A stretch of 47,771 bases of DNA from an uncultured Succinivibrionaceae bacterium (GCA_944390105.1 CALXOV010000009.1:1-47771); one strand, 5' to 3'; shown: positions 8,490-17,666, counted from the first letter of the stretch. Notes: a model not told the origin generated them from the sequence alone. Numbers and translations are program-made.

Positions 8490-9488
8490 ATGTTTAGCTG
8501 CGCTTTATCCGTTTTAGGAGCTGGCTCCTATGGCACGGCGCTGGCCATGGCTGCGGCCTCTCAAGGGCAGCGCGTGCTGTTGTATGCGCGCAGCCCGCAC
8601 AAGGCTGCAACCATGCAGTCATTGCGGCAAAATCCTTTCTATTTAAAAGATCTGCCCTTTCCGCCTAGTCTTGAGGTGACCGCGGATTTAGCGACAGCGG
8701 TTGCAGCCGCCCGTGTGTTGCTCTTGGTGGTGCCGAGCCACAATTTTAAGGAGACGTTACAGGCGGTGCAGCCCCTGCTGCAGCCTGATCAGGCGATTGC
8801 TTGGGCCACTAAGGGTCTTGACCTGCAGTCCGGGCAGCTCTTATCAGTAGTGGCGCGAGATATCTTAGGCTCTAAAGTGCCGTTTGCTGTGCTCTCGGGG
8901 CCGACTTTTGCTCGTGAGCTGGCACAGGGCATGCCTACGGCAATTGCGCTGGCAAGTACGGATGCTGCCCTATCGCATGAACTGATTGGCCTGCTGCACA
9001 CCCCGTCCTTTCGCATTTATGAAAGCGCTGACCTTATTGGTCTGCAGCTGGGCGGTGCGGTCAAGAACGTGATTGCCATCGGCGCCGGCATGTCGGACGG
9101 CTTAGGCTTTGGCGCTAATGCTCGTACTGCGCTCATTACGCGCGGCCTAGCTGAAATGATCCGTTTAGGTACTGCCTTAGGCGCCACTGAACGCTGCTTT
9201 ATGGGGTTGTCGGGCCTTGGCGATCTCATTCTTACCTGTACGGACAATCAGTCGCGCAATCGCCGCTTTGGTCTGCTCTTGGGGCAGGGCGTGAGCGCCG
9301 CTGAGGCTTTGACCCAGATTGGGCAGGTGGTTGAAGGTTATACCATGACCGAGATTGTGCATCGCTTGGGGCAGGAACATCACGTCAAGATGCCGATCTG
9401 CGATGAAATTTATGCGGTACTGCGCTGCGGCAAATCCGGCCGCGCCGCGGCCTATGACTTGTTAGGCCGCGAGCTGACCGCTGAATAA
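8490..9488 (+). CDS. gpsA: NAD(P)-dependent glycerol-3-phosphate dehydrogenase
   Basis: Makes sn-glycerol 3-phosphate from dihydroxyacetone phosphate for phospholipid synthesis. The N-terminal Rossmann motif [10 protein letters not shown] is at residues 10-19. [28 protein letters not shown] and the catalytic-domain [19 protein letters not shown] follow, with the late NRRFG and VEGYTMTE blocks. I chose the ATG at 8490 (332 residues) rather than the in-frame TTG at 8472: the ATG places the glycine-rich loop at the usual distance and no ribosome site precedes the TTG. It starts 28 bases after secB, with no terminator between, and converges on nfuA. Confidence 0.93.
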   Translation: MFSCALSVLGAGSYGTALAMAAASQGQRVLLYARSPHKAATMQSLRQNPFYLKDLPFPPSLEVTADLATAVAAARVLLLVVPSHNFKETLQAVQPLLQPDQAIAWATKGLDLQSGQLLSVVARDILGSKVPFAVLSGPTFARELAQGMPTAIALASTDAALSHELIGLLHTPSFRIYESADLIGLQLGGAVKNVIAIGAGMSDGLGFGANARTALITRGLAEMIRLGTALGATERCFMGLSGLGDLILTCTDNQSRNRRFGLLLGQGVSAAEALTQIGQVVEGYTMTEIVHRLGQEHHVKMPICDEIYAVLRCGKSGRAAAYDLLGRELTAE

Positions 9489-9535
9489 CTGCCGCCTGTT
9501 ATCGGTGCGGCAGCAGGTTTAGGCTTTTTTTTTTT
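9489..9535 (+). terminator. Rho-independent-like terminator of yibN-secB-gpsA
   Basis: CTGCCGC (9489-9495) pairs with GCGGCAG (9507-9513), loop of 11 bases, starting right after the gpsA stop. A run of eleven T follows at 9525-9535, but 11 bases beyond the stem, so the geometry is not ideal. An alternative stem using GCCTG and CAGG would bring it closer. The site lies between the convergent gpsA and nfuA. Confidence 0.6.
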
Positions 9536-9536
9536 C

Positions 9537-10127
9537 TTAGCCGTAAGTGGCATCGGTTACCGCATGGGCCGTCACGTCTTCAACGCCTTTAATCATCCCG
9601 GGAAAGGCTTGATTTAACTGCGCTTCAATGCCGTCATGCAAGGTGGCGCCGACCATCGAGCAGCCCATGCAGCCTCCTGAAAAGCGCACTTTGACGATAT
9701 TGTCAGCGCTAACTTCTACCAGCTCAACGGCACCGCCGTGGCCAGCAAGGCTTGGGTTGACTACGCTGTTTAAAAAGTGCGCTACCTGATCAAATAAACT
9801 TGCATCCTCAGGCAGTACTTTTTTCTTTAAATTCGGCGCGTGGAAGGTCAGGATATCCTCACCCTTATCGTCCTTGCCCATATCGATGTACGATTCATCC
9901 AAAAACTGCGTAACCCCCGCATCAATGACAACTTCAAAACCATCGAGTTTGAAGTGCTCATCGTTAGGGGTAATGTAGTCCTTGGGACAGAATAAAATGC
10001 CGCATTCCACGCCTGGCGTACCCGGATTGGTCACCGTCAAGCGAATGGCTAAGCCGTCCATCTTCTGCTTTTCAATGATCTTGCGGAAGTAGGCCTGCGC
10101 AGGCGGCGTAACAGTAATTTTGCTCAT
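9537..10127 (-). CDS. nfuA: Fe-S biogenesis protein NfuA
   Basis: 196 residues with the start at the ATG at 10127 (MSKITVTPPAQAYF), which matches the usual NfuA length; the open frame extends 36 codons further upstream but has no family-like sequence there. The N-terminal degenerate A-type domain has VTNPGTPGVECGILFCPKDYI. The C-terminal NifU domain has VNPSLAGHGGAVELVEV and the cluster-binding GGCMGCSMVG with Cys153 and Cys156. The protein carries and transfers 4Fe-4S clusters, especially under oxidative stress or iron limitation. RBS is weak (GGGAT). A stand-alone gene convergent with gpsA. Confidence 0.93.
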   Translation of the reverse strand: MSKITVTPPAQAYFRKIIEKQKMDGLAIRLTVTNPGTPGVECGILFCPKDYITPNDEHFKLDGFEVVIDAGVTQFLDESYIDMGKDDKGEDILTFHAPNLKKKVLPEDASLFDQVAHFLNSVVNPSLAGHGGAVELVEVSADNIVKVRFSGGCMGCSMVGATLHDGIEAQLNQAFPGMIKGVEDVTAHAVTDATYG

Positions 10128-10554
10128 GTTTATGCATCCCATGGTTTTAGCTGTGCTGATTATAGCAGTGCCGCTTGTGCAAAGCAGAGCCCTTGGCCGT
10201 GTAAAATGCCGTCGCCTTGCAATAAAATTTCGCAAGGACGTGTGAAAAAACGTGCCAAGATATAGCTTATGATAAATTTATTCATTTCCAAACGAGCTAG
10301 CGCATTCAGAGAGTGACTTTGCAGGTAAAAAATGCGAGCACGGTCATTAAAAAATTGTTGTGATCATACCACTTTGCGCCACCGCAGCTGCACTTAGGCG
10401 GCGTCATGCGTCCACAGGACGGGGTTAATCTCGGTGAAAAAATCTAAAATAGATAATACAAAAAGCGTTTAAACAATAAGTTGGCCTTACTTTTGATTTG
10501 TTTGAACGGAGGTCGGCGCAACCGCCTATGGGGGCAGATAATTTTGCATGAGAG

Positions 10555-10570
10555 TGTGAGCCCTATCGCA
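10555..10570 (+). promoter_or_regulatory. CRP-like binding site upstream of pckA
   Basis: TGTGA (10555-10559) - six bases - TCGCA (10566-10570) matches the CRP consensus TGTGA-N6-TCACA at nine of ten positions. Its centre is about 86 bases before the predicted start of the pckA transcript, an activator-compatible position. E. coli pckA is catabolite-controlled, so this is plausible, but a chance match cannot be excluded. Confidence 0.45.
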
Positions 10571-10613
10571 GAAAAGCTGAGGAAAATAGTGTTTGGAAAA
10601 TTGTCTGACGAGC

Positions 10614-10642
10614 TTAACCTGCGGCGTTTTTTCAGGTAGAAT
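10614..10642 (+). promoter_or_regulatory. Probable pckA promoter
   Basis: TTAACC (10614-10619) and TAGAAT (10637-10642) with a 17-base spacer; the -10 matches five of six. It gives a leader of about 50 bases. The rest of 10128-10613 is A/T-rich without an ORF. It contains an inverted repeat CCTTGC/GCAAGG (10215-10220 and 10232-10237) of unknown meaning. Confidence 0.6.
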
Positions 10643-10700
10643 GAGCTCAGTTAAATGAGTAACGCAGGGAATGACCCCTGCCTTAAGCGTGGAGAAAAAA

Positions 10701-12299
10701 ATGAGCTTAGTTCAAGAGCTTGCTTCTTTAGGCATCACTGCTACCGAGATTGTGCACAACCCTTCTTACGCGGATCTGTTCACCGCTGAGACTGCTGCAG
10801 ATCTGACCGGCTTCGACAAGGGCGTCGAGACTGAGATGGGTGCTGTTAACGTCATGACTGGCGTTTACACTGGCCGTTCTCCTAAGGACAAGTTCATCGT
10901 GATGGATGACACCACCAAGGATACTGTGTGGTGGAACAGCGATGCTTTTAAGAACGACAACAAGCCGGTCACCCCTGAGACCTGGAAGGTGCTCAAGGAC
11001 TTAGCCGTTAAGGAAGTCAGCAACAAGAAGCTGTACGTCGTTGACGCCTACTGCGGTGCTAACGAAGCTACCCGCTTAAAGGTTCGCTTCATTATGGAAG
11101 TGGCTTGGCAGGCTCACTTCGTTACCAATATGTTCATTCGTCCGAGCGCTGAAGAGCTGCAGAGCTTCACCCCGGATTTCGTGGTCATCAATGCTTCTAA
11201 GGCTAAGGTTGATAACTACAAGGAATTAGGCCTCAACTCCGAGACTGCGGTCGTCTTCAACTTAACCGAGCGCATGCAGGTCATTCTCAACACCTGGTAC
11301 GGCGGTGAGATGAAGAAGGGCATGTTCTCCATGATGAACTACTACCTCCCGCTCAAGGGCATCGCTGCGATGCACTGCTCGGCTAACACCGATCTGAACG
11401 GTGAGAATACCGCTATCTTCTTCGGTCTGTCCGGCACCGGCAAGACCACCCTGTCCACCGATCCGAAGCGCTTATTAATCGGCGACGACGAGCACGGCTG
11501 GGATGACGAGGGTGTGTTCAACTTCGAGGGCGGCTGCTACGCTAAGGTTATTAACCTGTCCAAGGAGAATGAGCCGGATATTTGGGCTGCCATCAAGCGC
11601 GATGCTCTGCTTGAGAACGTGACTGTGGATGCCAACGGCAAGATCGACTTTGCTGACAAGTCCGTCACCGAGAACACCCGTGTTTCTTACCCGATTTACC
11701 ACATTGAAAAGATTGTACGTCCGGTCTCCAAGGCTCCGGCTGCCAAGCGCGTGATCTTCTTATCCGCTGACGCTTTCGGCGTGCTGCCTCCGGTCTCTAT
11801 CCTCGATAAGGATCAGACTCAGTACTACTTCCTGTCCGGCTTCACCGCTAAGTTAGCTGGTACCGAGCGCGGTATTACCGAGCCGACCCCGACCTTCTCT
11901 TCCTGCTTCGGCGCTGCCTTCTTAACTCTGCCGCCGACCACCTATGCTCAGGTGCTGGTCAAGAGAATGAATGCCTCCGGTGCTTCGGCTTACTTAGTCA
12001 ACACCGGCTGGAACGGCACTGGCAAGCGTATCTCCATTAAGGATACCCGCGGCATTATCGACGCCATCTTAGACGGCTCCATCGATAAGGCTGAAACCAA
12101 GACCATTCCGTACTTCTCCTTCAAGGTACCGACCGCTCTGCCGGGTGTTGATACCAACATCCTCGATCCGCGCAACACCTATGCGGATCCGGCTGAGTGG
12201 GATGTGAAGGCTAAGGACTTAGCTGGCCGCTTCATCAAGAACTTCAAGAAGTTCGAGAGCTTAGGCGGTGACTTAGTTAAGGCAGGCCCGCAGCTCTAA
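10701..12299 (+). CDS. pckA: Phosphoenolpyruvate carboxykinase (ATP)
   Basis: 532 residues. Interconverts oxaloacetate + ATP and PEP + CO2 + ADP. In succinate-producing rumen and gut bacteria it runs in the CO2-fixing direction and makes ATP. The start at 10701 ([12 protein letters not shown]) follows GGAG by 7 bases and matches the Anaerobiospirillum enzyme start; a TTG/ATG further upstream only adds 10 unrelated residues. Motifs: [15 protein letters not shown], the P-loop [10 protein letters not shown] at about 242-251, the metal/kinase loop [33 protein letters not shown], and [16 protein letters not shown]. Codon use is strongly biased, much more than in neighbouring genes, indicating very high expression. 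Own promoter and own strong terminator. Confidence 0.97.
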   Translation: MSLVQELASLGITATEIVHNPSYADLFTAETAADLTGFDKGVETEMGAVNVMTGVYTGRSPKDKFIVMDDTTKDTVWWNSDAFKNDNKPVTPETWKVLKDLAVKEVSNKKLYVVDAYCGANEATRLKVRFIMEVAWQAHFVTNMFIRPSAEELQSFTPDFVVINASKAKVDNYKELGLNSETAVVFNLTERMQVILNTWYGGEMKKGMFSMMNYYLPLKGIAAMHCSANTDLNGENTAIFFGLSGTGKTTLSTDPKRLLIGDDEHGWDDEGVFNFEGGCYAKVINLSKENEPDIWAAIKRDALLENVTVDANGKIDFADKSVTENTRVSYPIYHIEKIVRPVSKAPAAKRVIFLSADAFGVLPPVSILDKDQTQYYFLSGFTAKLAGTERGITEPTPTFSSCFGAAFLTLPPTTYAQVLVKRMNASGASAYLVNTGWNGTGKRISIKDTRGIIDAILDGSIDKAETKTIPYFSFKVPTALPGVDTNILDPRNTYADPAEWDVKAKDLAGRFIKNFKKFESLGGDLVKAGPQL

Positions 12300-12327
12300 G
12301 CTGATTTCACTGCGAAATCGTTAAAAG

Positions 12328-12353
12328 AACCCGGCCTCATGGCCGGGTTTTTT
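12328..12353 (+). terminator. Strong intrinsic terminator of pckA
   Basis: AACCCGGCC (12328-12336), loop TCAT, GGCCGGGTT (12341-12349), then a run of six T at 12348-12353. Perfect 9-bp stem with a four-base loop, 28 bases after the stop codon. Confidence 0.93.
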
Positions 12354-12356
12354 CAT

Positions 12357-12386
12357 TTATGTAGTCAAAAATTATGTAGTCAAAAA
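12357..12386. repeat. Two tandem copies of a 15-base unit
   Basis: The unit TTATGTAGTCAAAAA is repeated without gap at 12357-12371 and 12372-12386, between the pckA terminator and greB. It may carry greB promoter elements or simply be a slippage duplication. Confidence 0.85.
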
Positions 12387-12432
12387 TTGCGGCGTGAAAA
12401 TCCGCAGTTAACGGTTGCTGAAGGTAGCAAGA

Positions 12433-13047
12433 ATGGGAAAGCCTTATATTACGCGTGAGGGCTATGATGCCTTGCATGCCGAGCTGGATTTTCTGTGGCT
12501 GACCAAACGCCCAGAGGTGACGCAGAAGGTTGCCTGGGCAGCAAGCCTCGGGGATCGCTCAGAAAATGCTGATTATCAGTACAACAAGCGCCTGTTGGCG
12601 CAGATTGATCGGCGTGTGCGCTATCTGCGCAAATGCATGAACACTCTGCAGGTGGTCGAGCACAGTCCGCAGCAAGATGGCCGCGTCTTTTTCGGTGCCT
12701 ACGTGGAAATTGAGGCCGATGATGACGGCTCGCTGCTGCAGATTAGAATTGTCGGAGGCGATGAGATTTTCGGACGCTCCAATTACATTTCCATCGATTC
12801 ACCGATGGCACGGGCGCTATTGGGTAAATCCGCGGGGGATGATGCCGCGGTGCAGACGCCTAAAGGGGTGCGGTTGTGGTATGTCAACAAGATTGCCTAT
12901 GATAAGCCGGACTGGTTTGTTGAAGAGAAGATGCAAACCCATGACTTAGAGCCCGATGCTGAGGATATTGCTGCCGATGTGGCGGCTGCCGCAGATTTGG
13001 ACCCTAAGGCGGTGGAGCAGGAATATTTAAAGAGCATGATGCGCTAA
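12433..13047 (+). CDS. greB: Transcription elongation factor GreB
   Basis: 204 residues from the ATG at 12433 (MGKPYITREGYDALHAEL), with AAGG 8 bases upstream; the TTG at 12415 adds six unlikely residues. The N-terminal coiled coil contains the GreB signature RPEVTQKVAWAASLGDRSENADYQYNK, whose Asp/Glu pair reaches through the RNA polymerase secondary channel. The C-terminal FKBP-like half has GRSNYISIDSPMARALLGK and LWYVNKIAYDKP. After the usual end there is a tail of about 45 acidic, Ala-rich residues (EPDAEDIAADVAAAADLDPK...) not found in E. coli GreB. It rescues backtracked RNA polymerase by stimulating transcript cleavage. Confidence 0.93.
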   Translation: MGKPYITREGYDALHAELDFLWLTKRPEVTQKVAWAASLGDRSENADYQYNKRLLAQIDRRVRYLRKCMNTLQVVEHSPQQDGRVFFGAYVEIEADDDGSLLQIRIVGGDEIFGRSNYISIDSPMARALLGKSAGDDAAVQTPKGVRLWYVNKIAYDKPDWFVEEKMQTHDLEPDAEDIAADVAAAADLDPKAVEQEYLKSMMR

Positions 13048-13055
13048 AAGGCGCT

Positions 13056-13655
13056 TTACACCGAAAGGTCAAGCTGCGTGCCACGTCGCTGCAGCGCGGT
13101 AGTTTGATTGTAGCGCCGCGCAATCACTGCACCGGCGGAGTTATCCGCCTCATCGCTGCTTTTACGATAACGAGCCTGGCTTGACGCTGCGTTGCCTGAA
13201 GGCACGGCTGACGCACGGTCAAGCGCGGCGAACTGCGCCAGTGCGGTGCTGGCTGCGGCAGGGGTACTCGCAGCGGTAAGCGACGATCGCGGCGCAGTTG
13301 ATGCGGCATCCTTAGGGGTAACGCTAGGCGTGCGGGGCGCAGGCGCGTCCGGTGCGTTAAGCTTTGCCGTGCCCTTACCCGCACCCTTTTCGTCGTCGCG
13401 CCGCTTTTGCGCGCTGAGCTCGGTTAAACTGCGCCGGCCTGATTCGACTTGTGCCGCATTCTGCGCCGCAAGGGTGGAACTTGCTGACATCGCGCCGCCG
13501 CGCTCGTCGGCGCTGCGGCTTTGCGCTGCAGCACGCTCTGCAGGTTTAGGTTCAGGGATTTGTTCGCGCAGTTTGGTGTCGCGCTTGGCCTCTTCAGTGG
13601 CCAGCTGAAACGCTGGTGGCGCTACGCTGACGGTATAGTTGCCTGCAATTTCCAT
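13056..13655 (-). CDS. Hypothetical low-complexity protein, Ala/Ser/Arg-rich
   Basis: 199 residues, not recognised as a named family. No signal peptide or membrane segment. Nearly all of it is disordered-looking Ala/Ser/Thr/Pro/Arg sequence. Only the two ends look constrained: MEIAGNYTVSVAPPAFQ at the start and AGAVIARRYNQTTALQRRGTQLDLSV-like residues at the end. Short conserved C-termini of the form RRYNQ...G..LD(L/F) occur in poorly studied gammaproteobacterial proteins; I recall this only loosely. It converges on greB (stop codons 8 bases apart). The opposite strand also has an open frame (13192-13608), a consequence of the GC-rich composition. Real translation is likely but not certain. 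Confidence 0.5.
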   Translation of the reverse strand: MEIAGNYTVSVAPPAFQLATEEAKRDTKLREQIPEPKPAERAAAQSRSADERGGAMSASSTLAAQNAAQVESGRRSLTELSAQKRRDDEKGAGKGTAKLNAPDAPAPRTPSVTPKDAASTAPRSSLTAASTPAAASTALAQFAALDRASAVPSGNAASSQARYRKSSDEADNSAGAVIARRYNQTTALQRRGTQLDLSV

Positions 13656-13875
13656 AACGCCTCCATTTACTATGACATTAACCCGTTACTTCTTTATCGG
13701 CCGCCATGGGCGCATTCTTCAGTAATCGGGACTGAATTAAAGCTAAAAATGTGATCATATACAAAAAACAAGATTGCCGTAAGCTAAACTTGCCATCGCT
13801 CTGACGGCGTTTTGACCGCAGATTACTTCAGACAAGGATGGCTCTTGCAGGCAGCGCTTCTAAGCGCATAGGGCT

Positions 13876-14673
13876 TTAGCGCAGAAAGCTATGCACTTTA
13901 TCGAAAAACTCGCGCACGATCCGCTCAAATAGCTGCGGCTCAGTCAGATAGGGGTTGTGACCTGAATTGACGAAGATATAGCTTGAGCGCAATTGCGCGC
14001 GTTCAAGGGCATAGGTCAGCGCGGCGGGCACTAATCTATCTTTGGCGCCAAAGAGCTGCAGACAAGGGAGCTTCAGATATTTAAGCTCAGCGCGTACATC
14101 AGCGTAACTTGCGATATTAATGCCGTTCATTAAAGTCTCGTAGCTCGGCAGGCGGCAGTGCTCTAAGTTTTCTTTTAAGAAGGTCGCATGATCGGCGTGC
14201 GGGTCAATAAGCTGTAGCTTGATGAATAAATGCAGCAGCCGCTTGCAACGTGTCGGCGTCAGCAGGGTGCGGCATTTATAAATTAACTCGGAGCTAAAGC
14301 CCGGCCACGTCGGATCTCCGGGAAAGCGGGCATTTGAGCATACCGTAATTAAGGATGAAGCCTGCGGAGCTGCCACATGCGCCAGCGCTTTGATGGCATA
14401 CAAAGCGCCCAGCGAAGCGGCGATTACATCTGCAGACGGTGGCAGGGTGCGGGCTAAAGCTGCTACGCTGCGCTCAAAATCAGCACTTAAGGGAGCTAAA
14501 TCATAACTCTGCCCGTAGCCTGGCAGATCGATAAGGTAAACATCGCGCTCCGGAAACATGCGCGCAATCGGCCGCATGAAGGTGGAATCAAGCCCCCAGC
14601 CGTGAATAATGCACAGCGGCATGCCGCGGGGATCACCGCAACGCGTATAGCCTAAAGTCGGTTCCTGCATCAT
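13876..14673 (-). CDS. bioH: Alpha/beta hydrolase, BioH-like
   Basis: 265 residues. The oxyanion-hole motif LCIIHGWGLDSTFMRPI, then VYLIDLPGYGQS, the nucleophile elbow DVIAASLGALYAIKAL (Ser in A-A-S-L-G, a variant of G-x-S-x-G), the acid LQLFGAKDRLVP and the His in NSGHNPYLTEP give a complete Ser-Asp-His triad. The HGWG start, the TVCSNARF segment and overall length resemble BioH, which cleaves pimeloyl-ACP methyl ester in biotin synthesis. The A-A-S-L-G elbow is unusual (G-W-S-L-G in E. coli). No biotin genes are visible here. The start is one of two adjacent ATGs; no clear ribosome site precedes them. A general esterase is the alternative. Confidence 0.65.
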   Translation of the reverse strand: MMQEPTLGYTRCGDPRGMPLCIIHGWGLDSTFMRPIARMFPERDVYLIDLPGYGQSYDLAPLSADFERSVAALARTLPPSADVIAASLGALYAIKALAHVAAPQASSLITVCSNARFPGDPTWPGFSSELIYKCRTLLTPTRCKRLLHLFIKLQLIDPHADHATFLKENLEHCRLPSYETLMNGINIASYADVRAELKYLKLPCLQLFGAKDRLVPAALTYALERAQLRSSYIFVNSGHNPYLTEPQLFERIVREFFDKVHSFLR

Positions 14674-14756
14674 GGTTATTGGGGATCTAATGTTCCTGCA
14701 CGCTAGGGGGTTTTATTGCATAATTATAGGAAAAATGTTTGAGCTCAGCACGTTAA

Positions 14757-15062
14757 TTAGTCCGTAATTGACGGTATACGTGCAAAATTCGCCGGAGCGG
14801 CCGCGCTCAGGCTAGGCATTTGCCTACGCGCGTTTTGCCATATCGCCATCTTTAATTTGGCTTGATGCAATAGCCCTAAAGGTTGCAGATATTTAAACTG
14901 CCGTTTGGCGGTAAAAAATCCATGCATCGCCAAAGCGCGAGGATAAGGCGCATGCGGTAAAAAAGGGTCAGCGCACGCCAGTGTTAGCGCTGCGGGGCAG
15001 ATAGCTGCCGCTGTGGCGAAAGCTTGGCGCCGCCTTGGAATGTGCGGCAACGTCAGCGGCAC
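14757..15062 (-). pseudogene. Possible comF/gntX remnant or spurious ORF
   Basis: A GTG-started frame of 101 codons upstream of the bioH-like gene and on the same strand. The middle, HGFFTAKRQFKYLQPLGLLHQAKLKM, is reminiscent of the ComF segment 'YxxPLxxLIHQxKY'. The Cys-rich zinc finger that should precede it and the phosphoribosyltransferase half that should follow are missing. comF lies next to bioH in many gammaproteobacteria, which is why I mention it. No ribosome binding site. It could equally be a chance frame. Confidence 0.25.
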
Positions 15063-15215
15063 TGGCTTTTGCTATCATTAGTTGATGAAAGCCCGCCTTT
15101 ATGCCTTAGGCTTGGGCGCAGCGCCAGCGGCAGATGTGGCGAAAAATGCGCTGCGTTGTCCAGAAAAGGCGGCGGAACATTGTGCAACTATTTGTTATAC
15201 ATGGATTAATGTAAT

Positions 15216-15701
15216 ATGAACCCGGTTTTGGAATATTTGAGCGCGCGCGGTTTTGGTGATCGTTACATTGATTTGTCAACGTCAAGCGCTACGGTGGCAG
15301 AAGCAGCCGCCGCTCTGCACTGCGCTCCGGCGCAGATTGCTAAAACTCTAAGCTTTTTGGTGGAAGATCAGCCTGTGTTAATTTTAGCCGCCGGCGATGC
15401 TAAGGTTGATAATCACAAGTATAAAGGTTTTTTCCACTGCAAAGCCATGATGTGTCCGCGTGAGCGCTTGGAGGAATTAGTCGGCTTTGCCGCAGGCGGG
15501 GTATGCCCGTTTGCCTGCAAGGACGGGGTTAAAGTGTATTTAGATGCCTCGCTGCAGCGTTTTTCGATCATTTACCCGGCAGGCGGCAATAGTCACAGTG
15601 CCGTCAAGCTCAGCGTAGCCGAGTTGCAGACGCTTACGGGCTGTAGCGCTTTTATTGATGTGTGCAAGCTCCCGACAGCGGCTGCAGGAGTAGCTCCTTA
15701 A
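15216..15701 (+). CDS. ybaK: YbaK/EbsC-type aminoacyl-tRNA deacylase
   Basis: 161 residues. The single YbaK domain is recognisable from IAKTLSFLVEDQPVLILAAGDAKVD, then VGFAAGGVCPFACKDGVKVYLDASLQ and IIYPAGGNSHSAVKLSVAEL. The Lys in 'KTL' is the invariant catalytic/binding residue of the family. Such proteins hydrolyse mischarged tRNAs such as Cys-tRNA(Pro). The sub-type cannot be fixed from sequence alone. ATG at 15216 has no good ribosome site; a rightward frame ending at 15209 just before it looks spurious. The OLD-type nuclease gene follows 57 bases later on the same strand. Confidence 0.8.
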   Translation: MNPVLEYLSARGFGDRYIDLSTSSATVAEAAAALHCAPAQIAKTLSFLVEDQPVLILAAGDAKVDNHKYKGFFHCKAMMCPRERLEELVGFAAGGVCPFACKDGVKVYLDASLQRFSIIYPAGGNSHSAVKLSVAELQTLTGCSAFIDVCKLPTAAAGVAP

Positions 15702-15758
15702 GGCCGGTAGCTAACCTGCCGCCAGCTTAGAGTCAATTTCGCGTGATGAGAGAACAAG

Positions 15759-17666
15759 ATGTATCTGCAGTCCTGTCAAATTACTAATTTCCGCGGCCTG
15801 CGTCATTTAAAGGTCAGCTTCGAGCAGGGCAGTACCGTGCTTATCGGTGAGAATGCCTGGGGTAAATCATCTTTATTAAGTGCGCTTTATCTGATGCTGG
15901 GGCAGGGGCGCATCTGCCGCTTTGAAAAAGACGATCTATATATCCCGATTGAACTGCATCTAAGCTCCGATACTGAACAGCATGAACGTACCTCGCGCGC
16001 GCTGCGCCGCAGTCAGCGCAGTAGCAAAGTGTCGACGCGTCCGCCGCTTAATTTTGCGGGCAAGCTTGGGGAGACCGCGCCGCAGGCAGAGTTGGGCGTT
16101 TTGGCGGAGGATGAGGATGTAGCTCCGTTGTCCGAGCCGCTGCGCCAACTTTTCTTAGATGACTATGACTTTGTTAGACAGGATGTTTTCGTTAAAGAAG
16201 CTCCGTTTTTAGCTATTGATCTGATTTTCTGTGAACCAGGCTATGGAGTGCTGCAGAAATCACGTCGCTTGCAGGCCTTGCAGCCGGCCTGGCAGTTGTG
16301 CGGCGACGGTTTATACCGCATTCACTGGCAGGCTTTAGGCTACGCAAAGGGCGATACTTTCATTACCGAGCATTATCTTATCGATCAGCACGGCAAAACG
16401 ATTGACTGTCCCACTGAGCGTATCCTGCAACAGCTTATTATGATGAATCCGGTGCTGCGGCTGCGCGACAGTCGTACGCTGTCGCTGTGCGAACAAAGCG
16501 GCAGTGACGATAGCTGCAGCGATGATCCGGAAATCGCCAACTTTACTAAGCTGCTGTCGGATTTAGAACACAGTGAGGAAGTCAGCGCCGGCGAAATCGT
16601 TGCCGGGCTTAACACCATCAATCAAATTGCACAGAAATATCTATCCTCTTACGGGCACAATCAGCATTTATTCCGCAAAGGCCGCATTCGCGAGCGCAGT
16701 CTCAAGGAAATGGTCACGCGGCCGGTGTCGCTGGAATCATTGGCTTCGCTTAAATCCTCGCTTAAAAGCAATACGCTCAATAAAGAAAAAATTCTGGCGG
16801 TGTTGTTTGCCTCAGTGCTGTTTTTATCTAAAGGTGAACGGCAGTTGGATGCTCTCGCGCGGCCGATTCTTATCCTTGAGGATATTGAAGGACGCTTTCA
16901 TCCGTCGCTCTTGCTGTCTTTCTGGTCGGTCGTTGAGCATGTACCGGTGCAGAAAATTGTGACCACTAACTCCGGCGACTTAATTTCCGCCATTCCGCTG
17001 TTTTCATTGCGCCGTTTGTGCCGACAGTACTATGATACCCGCTGCTATGCGGTGCCGGACAATTGCTTAAGCCCGGACGATCTTAGACGCATCGCCTTTC
17101 ATATTCGCCTGAACCGCCCGATGACTTTATTTGCCCGCTGCTGGATCTTAGTGGAAGGTGAAACCGAGATTTGGCTTATCAATGAGATGGCCGCTATCTT
17201 AGGGCTGGCGCTGGCCTGTGAGGGCATCCGCATGGTCGAATTCGCCCAATGCGGGCTACATCCTTTAATGCGGCTTGCCAGCTCGCTGGGTATTTCCTTT
17301 TACGTGCTGACGGACGGTGATGATGCGGGGCAGCGCTACGGGCAGAGCGTGCAGGGCTTTGTCGGTAAAGCGCGGCTTAAAGAGCATTTAACCGTACTGC
17401 CGCATTTGGATATTGAGCATTTTCTCTATGTCAACGGCTTTGCTGCGGTCTATCAACAGGCTGCCGGCCTGTCAGCGGCGCAGTGCCGCAACCTGCATGC
17501 CGATAAAATCATTGAGCAGGCGGTGCATAAAAAGAGTAAGCCCGGGCTGGCGCTGGCGGTACTCCATGAAATGCAACAGCGCGGCCCGGACAGTGTGCCG
17601 TCACTCTTCAAGCATATGTTAAGCCGTATCATGCTCTTGGCCAAAAACGAAATGGGGCTGGATTAG
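15759..17666 (+). CDS. ybjD: OLD-family ATP-dependent nuclease (YbjD-like)
   Basis: 635 residues. The N-terminal ABC-type ATPase has ITNFRGLRHLKVSFEQG, the Walker A loop GENAWGKSS at 30-38 and a Walker B-like LILEDIEGRFHP at about 370-380. The C-terminal TOPRIM domain shows WILVEGETEIWLIN (about 462-475) and LTDGDDAGQ (about 517-525), the metal-binding Glu and Asp-x-Asp of OLD nucleases. A charged, Arg/Ser-rich insertion (about 75-100) splits the ATPase. Start and overall architecture match E. coli YbjD, a chromosomal Class 1-type OLD homologue of unknown physiological role. OLD proteins of phage and plasmid origin act in anti-phage defence. No reverse transcriptase, helicase or other defence partner is present here, so a housekeeping role is more likely. 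Confidence 0.8.
   Translation: MYLQSCQITNFRGLRHLKVSFEQGSTVLIGENAWGKSSLLSALYLMLGQGRICRFEKDDLYIPIELHLSSDTEQHERTSRALRRSQRSSKVSTRPPLNFAGKLGETAPQAELGVLAEDEDVAPLSEPLRQLFLDDYDFVRQDVFVKEAPFLAIDLIFCEPGYGVLQKSRRLQALQPAWQLCGDGLYRIHWQALGYAKGDTFITEHYLIDQHGKTIDCPTERILQQLIMMNPVLRLRDSRTLSLCEQSGSDDSCSDDPEIANFTKLLSDLEHSEEVSAGEIVAGLNTINQIAQKYLSSYGHNQHLFRKGRIRERSLKEMVTRPVSLESLASLKSSLKSNTLNKEKILAVLFASVLFLSKGERQLDALARPILILEDIEGRFHPSLLLSFWSVVEHVPVQKIVTTNSGDLISAIPLFSLRRLCRQYYDTRCYAVPDNCLSPDDLRRIAFHIRLNRPMTLFARCWILVEGETEIWLINEMAAILGLALACEGIRMVEFAQCGLHPLMRLASSLGISFYVLTDGDDAGQRYGQSVQGFVGKARLKEHLTVLPHLDIEHFLYVNGFAAVYQQAAGLSAAQCRNLHADKIIEQAVHKKSKPGLALAVLHEMQQRGPDSVPSLFKHMLSRIMLLAKNEMGLD

Noticed and set aside
12357-12386. 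Tandem repeat as the start of a CRISPR array
   Set aside because: Only two abutting 15-base units without spacers.
13192-13608. 138-codon rightward ORF opposite the low-complexity gene
   Set aside because: Ala/Ser-rich mirror of the opposite strand caused by GC-rich repeats; no ribosome site.
15024-15209. Rightward ORF of 61 codons just before ybaK
   Set aside because: Antisense to the doubtful comF-like frame and without a start signal; the position before ybaK is coincidental.
15759-17666. OLD nuclease as part of a defence island
   Set aside because: Neighbours are ybaK, yicC and pyrE, and there is no UvrD-like helicase (Gabija), reverse transcriptase or toxin beside it; the protein fits the chromosomal YbjD type.
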